Translations under genes and position numbers: made by a program
Source: Polytrichum commune
Lineage: Eukaryota > Streptophyta > Polytrichopsida > Polytrichales > Polytrichaceae
NCBI GenBank assembly: GCA_950295325.1
Contig: OX485807.1
Location: forward strand, 28,615,666 to 28,679,665
Direction: 5' to 3'
Length of the DNA: 64,000 bases
The notes under the pieces: model-generated
Databases searched by the model: none
The model's input: only the letters and a program-made list of their open reading frames with translations
Told to the model about the DNA's origin: nothing
Shown here: positions 22,930 to 33,405 of the stretch, piece after piece
Numbering within the stretch: the first letter of the stretch is position 1
Layout: every line of letters starts with the position of its first letter

Positions 22930-24378
22930 CCCTAGAACGCCCGTTGAAGATACTTTGAGGGTCGTGTAGCAACCGCGACTCACAGCAACCTAGCTTTAGC
23001 CCACACACATCGCCACCCTTGCTGTCAATGTTCGCAGAGTCCACCATTGAACCTGCCTAAGTGTGTGCCTCCTTGAAGATGCATCCATACCGTGCAAATC
23101 AAATGTGTGCATGTCACCGCTAGTGTCCACAATGCCGTCGGGGTTGCTGAGAACACGTCGAACATGACATCTCCCAAGACACCTAAATGAAGGTTCCCAC
23201 ACGACCCGCTGGGTGTTCAACAAAAACACATGTGTGGACTCTGATTGGTGTAGAATTCCTTGGCCATTGAAGACCATCTGCGCAAAGCGCTAGGTCTCAC
23301 ATGCATCCCCTACTCTCCAGACCTCGCTTCTTTGGAATGACCACTAAAATCACTATGCACGGAGGACTTTCGTTGTGGAGGTCACTTTGCCATTCATCTT
23401 ATCGGTGGCATGACATTTTCAGTCCATCGCTCAATGAACACCACACTTTGTGAGAATCACCCACACGCCAATTTGGGTGTCCAACATGACATCTGTGGAA
23501 ACAGTGGTTTCTACCACCCGAGTAAAAAATCCATGTAAATGTCAGTTTCCCACGTGTCCATAGGGTATCCTTCAAACTTGATGCCCCAGAAGAGCTCGAG
23601 CAGGCTCGCGGGCATCCTCTAAACCCTAAGCACGGCGGTGAACCTTTTTTGCTGCTGTGAAAGCACAACACTTGGGAACATGGCGATGTCGCGTGCAACA
23701 TGTGCGACGGCTAGGGTTGTCAACTATGCCGACACATTCCAACAAGCGTGTAGGGTGGACGCAGATGACTCCGAGGCAGCACAGGTGCTATCCAATTTGG
23801 TGTTACAATGTACATAGAACAATGCGACGACATCTACCACAAAACTCAACACCTTCGACACCACCCAACCCGCACATTGCCGCCGTAGTTCACGCCTACT
23901 CCAAATGTTTAGGAGTGAAAACCACATGGCAGATGCTCCATCAAGAAACATACATGACAATCCACCTGCGCCACAGGTGAATCTAACTTAGCCTACGTGT
24001 GCTTCATAATTTCTACAATTAACAAAGGGGGATTTTTGAGGGATGCTGAAATTTTTCGGCCGCCACCGCCGGAGCTCCTCGGCAATGGCGGTATTGGCGT
24101 CCGGACGGACAAGGGTCTTCTATTGCGGCTATGGGTCCCCATATGGCCATAGGAACCTCCATGCCCTTAGGGCTTCTGCCGAGGGGGCTCCATGTGGCAT
24201 CCACGGTTATAGGTCTATAGGAGAGCTCGGCTATAGGACTCTGCGCGGGCATAGGTCACGCTGTCATCCTCATTACGCCCAGATGCTCACACATGCGTCC
24301 TTTGTCTTTGTTTCGGTGTTCTTTGTCTTTGTTTCGGTGTTCTCTTCGACACTCCTGTGCCGCCCCCCATAGTCAAAA
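22930..24378. promoter_or_regulatory. Divergent intergenic region between the two CACTA genes
   Basis: It separates the head-to-head TNP2 and second-gene starts and should hold both promoters. A minus-strand open segment from ATG at 23277 to a possible donor near 23055 could be a 5' exon of TNP2. A GC-rich stretch lies at 24040-24260. No individual promoter element is convincing. Confidence 0.4.
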
Positions 24379-27300
24379 ATGGTGCGTTCACGCGATCGGA
24401 GCGGGAAGCGCAAGCCCACCTCTCCAGATTCCATGGCTCCCCCCGATGTGGATGTTGCTGCATTGAGGCAGCACAGTCGAGCGGCGGGAGAGAGGAGGTT
24501 GAAGGCCAGGGAGGATGTGAGGAGCGTGCTGCCCTCTAGATGTAGAGCACAAGTGAAGCGTCACTCACCTCCTCTGAAGCGCAGCAGGGTAATTGAGGTG
24601 AGCACTTCGGGTGAGGAGGCAGAAGAGGGCGACCATAGCGAAGGGATGAGTGATCGACAACAATCCTGGAGGTATGTGTTGTTGTCGCATTTGAATTTCG
24701 CTATTTCACATTGTCGCCTCACCTCGGCATAGGCTGTACTTGCCTTTCGGCACCTACATGTGGCTCCTCGTACTGGGTAGGGTTTGTTTGTTGCTCTAAG
24801 TGTGCCACAAAGAATTTCTCACTTGCCTGCGTCGACGCCGCTGTCTGCGTCACCGGATGCATCTCCTTAGACGTGCGAGTGTCTATGTTGACATCCAACC
24901 TGAAAATTAATGATGGCAGGGTTAGGGTAATACAGTAGTGGTGCCTCGTCTTTGCTTGCAGACAAAGCGCATGATACAGGGTTCAGTGCGCAGGGTAAAA
25001 TGGGTAGTGTTCGTTTGTTTGGCTAAGAGTCTCAGAAAGCAGGAATCCAGTTGTCTATGTCGACGCCATTGTCGGTGTCTACGAACGCAGCTAATTATTC
25101 GGGTTAGTGTATATGTTGACGTCTAGCCTGAAAATTTAGGGAGCCAGGGTTAGGGTAGTTGGACTAAGCAACCTTGAGCGCAATGGATGATTGAGCAGTG
25201 GATTTGTAGGACCCTTGTAGAATGGTCAAATATTTATGCTATTGTGTTGGTTTGTGTCATGTCTATCTTAGGAATGGTTTGCATGCAATTTAATATACAA
25301 TAAAATAATATTTTAGAAGATTATGGAATGATGTGCCTAATGTGACTAATACCCAGCCGGGGTATTAGTCACATTAGTCACATCAAGATAAAATCTTGCA
25401 CAACTCTCACACCCCGAGGCCTAATTTTGTGATAATTTTTGGGGTAGTTGCCACATCAAAGAAGTTTCAATTTTGCAAGTTCTTATGGGCATTGGATTTT
25501 GTGACTTATTATTATAAATTTTTGGTTTATTTAACTTTTAATTCAATTTTAAATTGAGAAACGGTTAGAATGGCTAAATGTTTATGCTATTGTGTTGGTT
25601 TGTGTCATGTCTATCATAGGAATGGCTTGCATGCAATTTAATATACAATAAAATAAAATTTTAGAAGATCATGGAATGATGTGACTAATGTGACTAATAC
25701 CCAACCGGGGTATTAGTCACATTAGTCACATTAGTTACAACATTGTAAAATCTTGCATAAATTTCATTCAAAGTGGTTGGCTAAGGCACCATGTGCCAAG
25801 ACTTTATGGCACTTCACATACCAACAATTTCCACTTGATATTAATTGTCCACATTTGATTACTGTTGATTCCATCGCAACCTCATCGCCATTTCCAATTT
25901 CCTCTTACTTCCAACAAAGTTTACTTGGTTTTCAGTTGGCTATCTTCACGTTTTTGTGTAGTGTAGGTTCGTTGCAGGCAGAGCGAATGATCCAGGGATG
26001 AGTGATTTGGGTAAACTGGGTAGGGTTCGCGTGCTGGTTTAAGTGAGTCACAAACAAGTCCAACACCTGATAGCATGGACGCGAGGATGTCTATGTTGAT
26101 GTCCAACTGGGTAGGGGGCGTTTGGTAACGCTAGCGTCGGTGACTAAGGAAAACACCTGAATGTATGTTGCTGCCCTGGCGCTATCTCAGACATCATCTA
26201 CACACAGATAGGATGTAATGGTCCAGGGAATGTGGTGTGTGCAGCCGAGGCTACGCAACACCTTCGGACACAGAAGACTCTGAGGGAGGCAACAGTGATG
26301 CGGTGGAAACCTCGCAGCGGAAACCATCACGAAAGGGAGCAGGGAGCACGGGCATGAAGAAACGAGTGGAACTGGACGCACAGGGACAACCTTTTGGCTC
26401 AATGAAGGCCGTACTCGCCAGCGATATCAAGAAGTATGCCAAGGATTTGGATCCCACGACGGGGTGGGAAGGCCAACCACGGCATGAGAGAAAGCGGTTA
26501 TTCCGCCGCTTGTACACAGGTAAGCGTAGCACATGATTTATGCCAAAGTACCTGGGCTCATGTCTCTTTAAACATTAACGCTGGTCCTTCAGATCTGTGT
26601 CCAAACCGTCATCGCTAGGAACATGTGCAGGGACACGAAGACGTCGCTTCGAACATCCACCGTGACGGCAATGCGTTTGTATTTTAATCCCTCTTTCTGC
26701 ATGAGCAATCATTGTTTCTAAGAATGAGTTGTTGTTGGTATCCTTTGCACACCAGAATGGCAGCTGTGCGGGCATAGCGATAAAGTTTGCGAGAAGTGGA
26801 TGCGGCCAATCATCACAAAGGTCCTCATCAACACTCATTGGAAACTAAATCAGCTTATTGACAACAATGCCGCCAAACTAGCTGACGTGGATGCAGAGCA
26901 CTGGAAGACACTAGTTTCTATGCGCGATACCGAGGCCGCGCAGGTAAAGTCTGACCACATGCGAACTATCTCAAAAGGGAAAGGGTCGACCACAGCTCAG
27001 ATGAAAGCAATTGAAAGGGACGTCGTGTCACGATTGGTAAGTAACCAGCGAGGTTTTGTTGAAGCAGATGTTGGTGTTGACATCAGTTGTGTCCGTATAT
27101 GTAACCTCATCCATCAAGAACGACGTCATTTTTGATGAGCTGCGTCTGACTCAGCGTAGTGTTTGCTTGAAGTGGAAGATGTTCATTTAATTTTTGAATT
27201 CATTGGAGCATACATTCATGTGAGGCTGGCCTTCTGGTGGCACTTGGTGCATTCACATGTTCTAGTCAAGCCTTTTTTGTCACGTGTAATCGAAAATAAG

Positions 27301-28440
27301 GGTTGCGGTTTTTGCAGACGATGTTGAAAAGCCGGCCACCGTATGATGTTGAGGTCGACGCAGAAGTCGCCAAAGAATACCAACGCCTACAGGAGGAAAA
27401 ACGCAGGGTGAAACCATATCATGGCCGCGAGATAGATGAGGTGTGCACTCGTGTGTCAGAGCTGGAGGGCAGCGTCACACGCCTCGGGGAGAACGTGACG
27501 GCGTCCCATAAACGCCTGGAGGATATGATGCAGTTGATTCTTCAGAATCAGGGCAAGAAGCACGCGAATGTAGGTGAGGACATTACAGAACCTTCGTCAT
27601 CTGCGAAGATCTTGGATACATCTGCTCTGACGTCCACCACGGCAGAGCCCACAACGTTGCCACATCATCCCGTCCCCGCCGCACTAGTGACCGCCTTGGC
27701 CGCTGCGGACACGCGATTGGCATCTAAGGTTCATGTTCCCTATGACGTCGCCGAAGACGCTGCGACCGAGGCTGCCACAAACAACGAAGGAGTCCACAAC
27801 AACGCTGACACCGTTATAGCGTCCATCATTGAGGATATCCTAGACGAAGAAGGTAAAAAATCTATTGATCCACAAGCAACTGAGGACGTAGCAGAGCCCG
27901 AATCAGAGGATGTGCATATGTGTGCCGTGGAAGAGGTCAACGAAGGGCAGCCCGAGGTTGAGGGCATTGCGGATGTGCCCGAAGACATTGCCAACCCAGA
28001 GCAGGTAACATCGACCAAGATCCTATGCTGAAATTCATACAGGGCATTATGTTAATAACGCTAGGCTAAGTCGTTCTTCATGTTGACGTCCTCAATGATG
28101 TTCTGCGTGACATACACCTTGTCGGCAGGATATGTCTTTGGACATCTACTCTGACATAAAGACTTCCCACCCTTGCGGTTGCACATGGGAGGAGGATGTA
28201 CAGGCAACTGAAGAGTCAGCTGGCAGACCTTGCCGCGTTGGGAGGAGCGCGGCTAAATCAGCAATGGTGAAACTCAATGCTCCAAAAGTGGTTGGTTTGC
28301 CTAAACCTCCCCAAATTCCTCCGAAGGTGAGGGAAACAGTGCATGTATGTCAATTTGGGTCGACTCCCTTTGCTTGCGGGAGCATCGACATGAACAAGTG
28401 CACATGCGCACAGTGTATGTATGGCACGTATATGGAATGA
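24379..28440 (+). CDS. Second CACTA gene (TnpA/Ptta-like), five exons
   Basis: Exons 24379-24671, 26245-26519, 26756-27036, 27318-28004 and 28129-28440 all have GT-AG borders and matching phases (2, 1, 0, 0) and give 615 aa without a stop. The N-terminus is basic and Ser-rich. Exon 3 contains a conserved-looking WKTLVSMRDTEAAQVKSD region similar in style to plant Ptta/En-Spm proteins. Exon 4 has a coiled coil (EVCTRVSELEGSVTRLGENV) and an acidic tail. The C-terminus is Cys-rich (CTCAQCMYG). By analogy it would bind subterminal repeats and assist TNP2. Family assignment is inference; the gene structure is well supported. Confidence 0.7.
24775..26118. repeat. Intron 1 of the second CACTA gene: three diverged ~150-200 bp units
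   Basis: Units at about 24775-24935, 24960-25160 and 25976-26118 share GGGTAGGGTTTG-type starts, a GTCGACGC or GACGCGAGG core, and TGTCTATGTTGAC or TATATGTTGACGTC followed by a CCAACCTG or CTAGCCTG tail. The second and third begin with an exon-like CAGACAAAGCGCATGAT or CAGGCAGAGCGAATGAT, which may be decayed duplicated exons. Confidence 0.5.
25208..25757. repeat. Pair of ~190 bp direct repeats, each with a perfect 16 bp hairpin
   Basis: 25208-25402 and 25566-25757 are similar throughout. Each contains a stem AATGTGACTAATACCC and its exact complement around a 5-base loop (25339-25375 and 25687-25723). The ~165 bp between them is AT-rich. The arrangement is like a tiny terminal-repeat element lodged in the CACTA intron. 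Confidence 0.65.
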
Positions 28441-29234
28441 AACCCATTAATACATGTCATGGTGTATTGTGAATGGCGGTGGGATGTGGCAGGTAGGGGG
28501 TGGTACGAAACCGCAGCCGCAACGGAAGAAATGAGACATCGTCAGTAATGCCTATCGTGAAGTTTGGAGTGGCTCAAGCATGTTCTAGCCAGCCTTGCAG
28601 TACTACAATAGCCATTGTAGACTTTGACATTGCAAACAAGCATTAAGTTTTGGTGGACTAGTTTCCGATATGTAATAGCGTCCATGTGGTCGCAAAGTGT
28701 TTACTCAATCAATACAATGTTTTTTATGTTTTGCAACGCCTTGGTCTACAATATTTGTTCCTTGCGTCCTTTATGTCTGTTAAATGGCCATGTGCAACAC
28801 GTGGCGTTGAGGCTGATTCATGTAGATGCCCTAAAAGATGACCCCCTCACAATTGGTAGATCTAATAGCCCTTAGACTCTGTGTCTGCATTGTCATTGAG
28901 TACTTCAGGCCAAAATCCACGCCAACTCAAGCCCATGTTGAAAACGATGTTCTCATGAATGGGATGGTGTCTCCAAGAATTCACCGTCACACATGCTATG
29001 TTTTTCCCACCACATCGTAAAAACATGTAATGTCCAACATGATGCCCCAGAAAACGTTCTTATGTCACATAGGCCATCAAACATAACAATGCACAAAATC
29101 CAAAATCCTTCGAATTGAATATCCGCGTCGACCAAGATGTCTCACATGACATTTCCCTGTCCCAGTGGACGTCTGCCAAACCGCGCACAAGACATATAAT
29201 TTCACAGAACACAATGTCCACGTCAGCAATAATG
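28441..29234. other. Non-coding right part of CACTA
   Basis: No gene is recognised between the second gene and the subterminal repeats. Confidence 0.4.
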
Positions 29235-29380
29235 AATGCCACGTCAGAATTTGGCGGTCCACATCATTTCTAAAGGTGGTCCACGTAACACCCCACGTCA
29301 GCGATAACAAAAGTCACGTCAGCAATTTGGCGGTCCACATCATTTCTAAAGGGGGTCCACATGACACCCCACGTCAGCAA
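29235..29380. repeat. Right subterminal tandem repeats of CACTA
   Basis: Two ~70 bp units (29235-29302, 29309-29380) share CACGTCAG, ATTTGGCGGTCCACATCATT, TCTAAAGG and GGTCCAC, ending in CACCCCACGTCAGC. CCACGTCA recurs further. Such subterminal clusters are where TnpA-like proteins bind in En/Spm. Confidence 0.7.
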
Positions 29381-29645
29381 GGGAACAAATGCAAAACTTG
29401 CCGTTGTGGCACTGCCCGCTTAAAACTTGCCTGCGTGGAGGCCACGTGCCCCTATGTTGGGAGCATGGAAGATGTCGTTTTATATGACGTCACATAAAAA
29501 CATGCTGAAATTCGGCATGTTATCTATGTTTATTGGGCGTTTTTTTCCATATCCTTCATAACGGATTTTAGGTGACGTCTCAGAGGAGTACTTCCATGTC
29601 AAAGCGAACGCGATTTGCCATTTTTTTTACGTCCAAAAAAACAAC

Positions 29646-29650
29646 GTTTT
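29646..29650. repeat. Right target duplication of the CACTA insertion (GTTTT)
   Basis: It matches 17722-17726 and marks the point where the gag frame resumes. Confidence 0.6.
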
Positions 29651-31654
29651 CTTATATTGAGAAATATCTGCAAGATATGCCGCTCCCGCTGCATAATGCG
29701 AAAAGGACGTGTCCACTGCTGAAATTGTTGATGGAGGAATATCAGTGTGCTTACCAAAAGCAATGATCGCCGCATCCGCAAGGCTCGCTCGTAAATTGGC
29801 TAAGTCCTCCACCTCCTCAGCTACAGGTACGTCAACAACAGCTTGGGATACTTGAAGGGATGGCAAATCCGCCTTACCTTCTAACATTTTCCCAGCTAAA
29901 TGGAAAACTCCAGCAGGCTTGAAATCCGGAGCCATCAACTCCGAACCCGAGAAAATTGGCATATGGAGAATTTTATATGCCAATGCCTGCGTAACATCCT
30001 TCGAGATGGAATCCCCATCTCTCAAAGGTACAGGGTTTTTAGCCCCAACAACAGTGGTGTCTACCAATCCAAATGAGAAAGGTAAACGTGCTTGACCAAC
30101 TTGATCCGCTGGTCCGGCATGGCGAGGATGTGACACCTCGTTGCTACCACCACTTGTAGAAGCCACCGCATTTGCCAATGTTTGTGATCGCGTAGAAGCC
30201 GCAGCCACCACCTCTCCAGATGCCCCAAACATATACATGTCCGACCCCGAGGTGCCACCACCCGCATGTGGCTCAGAAATTTGAGCAAAAAATGCAGAAG
30301 ATTTGAGCTTTTGCTCAAGCTCTGCCACCTTAGCCTCAAGACTCTGCTCCCTTGGAGATTTTCCAGTGACATAACTGGCAGGCCGCATCTCAGGATGAAG
30401 TTGGAAACAATGATCCACATCGTGATTAGTGCCACCACAATGGTTACATTTCAATTGTCTCTTCTTAGAATTATCCCCTGCCTTTATTGGTTCTATCTTT
30501 TGTTTTAATTTTCCCAAAGGCTGGGTTTTCTTCTTCTTAGGACAATTGGGATCATTCTTCGAATGACCAGCTTCTCCACAACCCCAACAATGCAAAATCT
30601 TTTGCTCCTTAACGGTTTGAGTCTTAGCTAAACTACTAGTAGCTGTGACAATTCTTCTTGATTTCGTACTCTCTGTCATCCAAGATACCATGTTTGTGGC
30701 ATCGTGTTGACAGAAAGCCCGATCACATCTCTCAACCACGGCAAACGCTTGTGCAAGCGTAGCTCTGCCTTCGTAGTCGAGGATAATCCGAGGTGATGCC
30801 AACTCAAGTAGCCGCTTGTCAATCTTAGACAAGAAGATTTTGACAAGCTGACTCTCAGCAAAAACACCTCCCGACTCAACAGCAAAGCGTGTTGCGAGTC
30901 GCGTATACATGGTCCGTGGAGTGTCATCCTTCTCTCGGCGGAAATCATGAATGCGCTGCATCTGGTCTCGCCGAAATCCACCATACTCCACCTCTAAATG
31001 TGCGACAAATTCAGCAAGGGGATTAAATGGAGGTGGTGGACCAACAGCCGTCAATGTTGCATGTATAGCACGTGCCATCCGTGAAAGGGTAGCCGTGCTA
31101 CTGCCAGCCACTATTGGCCCAAGTGCTAGTTCTTGGTCCTTAGACTCCTCCGGTGGATCCTCCTCCTTTAAGGTGGGTGGAGCTAAGGTGGCAATCGCCC
31201 CATCTTTAAGGGCTGAAATAAGCTCAACCCGGGCCTCCCAATACTGCTCCACCTCCCGAAGTTGTCGCTGATGACCCTCTGTCCAGCGTTCGTAAGTTTG
31301 GAGTGCCTCATACTCCAAATGCTGAGGCAGAAGCTCAAAGGCATACCAATCATTGAAATTGGAAGACCTTTGGCGTTTCTCCTTAATCTAGGTACGAAAT
31401 CGGAGTTCCCAATCGGGCAAGGAAATGCCCCCAGCTCGACCTGAGAACCAATCACGCACTGAACCGTGGTGATCGTCGTCCATTTCGTCGAACGTGCCAA
31501 CACTCCAAATCCGAAGCCTACTAGTAGTGTCCAACGCCGAAATAGGCTCAAAAGCCTTGTTGGTATCTACCTCTGGCTCAAGATTTGTGGTATGCACGTC
31601 CTCCAAATAATCTGGTGATGGAGATCGATAATATCGGCTCCTAGTTTGCACCAT
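29651..31654 (-). pseudogene. Gypsy gag (capsid and nucleocapsid)
   Basis: ATG at 31654 (MVQTRSRYYRS) opens a frame that runs to the CACTA insertion with a single TAG at 31388-31390. The retrotransposon gag capsid region lies around FVAHLEVEYGGFRRDQMQ to LATRFAVESGG. Two zinc knuckles follow: CWGCGEAGHSKNDPNC, with CX2CX4HX6C spacing, and CNHCGGTNHDVDHC, with classic CX2CX4HX4C spacing. Capsid and nucleocapsid package the RNA. The last codons (SQYKK) abut the inserted element, and the phase continues into the protease. Confidence 0.92.
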
Positions 31655-32763
31655 AAAATAATCACTTGAGTACCGGCAACTATCTACAAGGTAATGGCAA
31701 CCTGCACCTGTTGCGGGCTATCTAAATGGCAATCCCTTGCCAAATGCCAAGTGTTTATTTAGGCCCCCCAGAATTCCAAAATTGTGCAAAGGTTTGAGAT
31801 TGGTAATTAAAATTAAAAAAAATCAGCGTTGAAAATGTTAATTTCCAAGGTGATTATGGACTCCAATCAACAAACTAATTGCACCAATGGACTCCTAGGA
31901 AGATTTCACGCAAATTAGGCTCAAATTTCACTCCGTTCGGAGTTAATTTGCTCCCAAAAACAAAAATCAGCGTTGAAATTAATAATTTCAGCAATGATTT
32001 TGAATTCCAATCAACAATCCAATTACACCATTGGATTCCTTGGCAAATTTCACACAAGATAGGCTCAAATTTCACTCCAATCGGAGCTAGTATGCCCCCA
32101 AATTTGAACCTCAAAGTTTGTGAGAATTGGATGCCAAGTTTGAAAGGTGAAAGTAAAAATGTGAAATAAAATAAATAAAATAAAAATATTTGTTTTAATT
32201 AAACAAAAAAAAAACCAAAAATAATAAAAACCAAAAACAAAATAAACAAAAACAAAAAACAAAAAATAAACAAAAACAAAAACAAAAACAAACAAAAATA
32301 AAAATAAACAAATAAACAAATAAAAGGTAAGGGGGCTTACCTTATGGGGCTTGGCTGGCGCCGCCTGCCCGCCCCCGGCCCGGCCTGCACCGCCCGCCCG
32401 GCTTGGAGAACAGGAGCTCCAGGAGCTCCAAGAGGGTCCGGTGAGCTCCGGATCCGTCCGGAGCTCAACAAAAATTAAAAACAAATCGGATTTGAACTAA
32501 AAAAAATTAAACTTTGCTTCCACAATTTGCAAGCAAGAAAGATGTGACTTGAGATTCCATTTGGTCTCAAGATTCAACCATCAACAATTCAAGAAAACAC
32601 AAAGACACAACAAAAGAGATGTGGAGATTTTTCTCAAAATCTTCTTGAGGGTTGCAAGGAATTGCAAACTAAGCTTTCATACACTGTATCACTCATTTGC
32701 TCCCACTACTGGGCCATTCTAGCTCAGAAATACAACCAAAAATGAAAAATAAGCCCAATTGTT
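31655..32763 (-). other. Gypsy 5' leader with a duplicated segment and low-complexity tract
   Basis: It contains a diverged tandem pair (about 31815-31960 and 31962-32100) sharing AAAAATCAGCGTTGAAA, CTCAAATTTCACTCC and TCGGAG. An A/C-rich low-complexity tract follows (32160-32325), then a GC-rich box (32350-32465). A primer binding site could not be placed with confidence. Confidence 0.55.
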
Positions 32764-33202
32764 GTCAAGTATGAGGGTTTCTTTCTCCAAGCTCAAGAAA
32801 CTAAGAAGTCTTCTTACAAAGCTTAAGAAACTCTTAAATTCACACACAAGAGTCGAGGTATCTCTCACTCCACAAAGGGAGAATCCAAGAGTGCAAGTGA
32901 TGGAGAAAGAATGCAAAGGCTTTACTCATGATCTACTACACCATAGCCATAAGATAGCAACAACAAGCTCTCTCTCTCTCAAAACACACTCACAAGACTT
33001 GACTTGACAACAATGGCAAGTCAAGATGCCTTCCTCTCCACATAACCCCAATCTTATGTGGATTTCATCCATGGAGTGGATGAACAACTAACTAGGACTC
33101 CCAATGGAGTCCATAATCCATCCAAACATACATGGACTCCTAATGGAGTCCATGTACTCCTAATTTGACGTGACTTGGCCCCCGATGTCGCCTCACGTGA
33201 CA
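32764..33202 (-). repeat. 5' LTR of the gypsy element
   Basis: On the minus strand it starts TGTCACGTGAGG and appears to end TTGACA (439 bp). 33200-32793 matches the 3' LTR core with 11 differences. The last ~30 bp do not match the 3' LTR, which has the 108 bp block instead. A CTCTCTCTCTC run lies near 32970. Confidence 0.7.
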
Positions 33203-33405
33203 TTATGGAGGTTTGAAGTTGTCGGGGGGGGGGGTCCAATCCCAACGGCTAAGGGAAAACGTCCACCTGGCCCCCAACTCTTAGGAGAGGGACAAAAGCT
33301 TACTTGACGGTGGGGTAGGGGCCCTGCCCAAAGTTCTAGAGGCTTATACGAGTGAGGTGGCGTTGCCGCTTGACCCCACTCGAGGCATAACAACGCAGCC
33401 TCCGC

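Larger units (their letters stand above)
17727..29645. mobile_element. Autonomous-type CACTA (En/Spm, CMC) transposon inserted in gypsy
   Basis: The ~11.9 kb element carries a TNP2 transposase gene on the minus strand and a divergent second gene on the plus strand, the standard CACTA two-gene plan. The left end reads CACAGATGTCACTATGTCCG. The right end pairs only weakly (a CGTCC and an A-run match), so terminal repeats are degenerate or an end is altered. GC-rich subterminal repeats with CCACGTCA lie at the right. The interruption of gag-pol dates it as younger than the gypsy element. Confidence 0.8.
11472..33202 (-). mobile_element. Ty3/gypsy LTR retrotransposon encoding a DNA methyltransferase and PHD finger
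   Basis: Reading the minus strand the order is 5' LTR, ~1.1 kb leader, gag, [CACTA insertion], protease, C5-methyltransferase, reverse transcriptase, RNase H, integrase, PHD finger, 3' LTR. The outer bases are TGTC...GACA and are flanked by TTAT at 11468-11471 and 33203-33206, a likely target duplication. RT-before-IN order is that of Ty3/gypsy. Without the 11.9 kb insertion the element would be about 9.8 kb. It is inactive: nine nonsense codons, two frameshifts and the insertion. Confidence 0.85.

Noticed and set aside
25208-25757. CRISPR-like direct repeats with hairpins
   Set aside because: Only two long diverged copies with one spacer, in a eukaryotic intron.
32065-32484. Hydrophobic Phe/Val-rich minus frame
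   Set aside because: Translation of a low-complexity A/C-rich tract in the gypsy leader.
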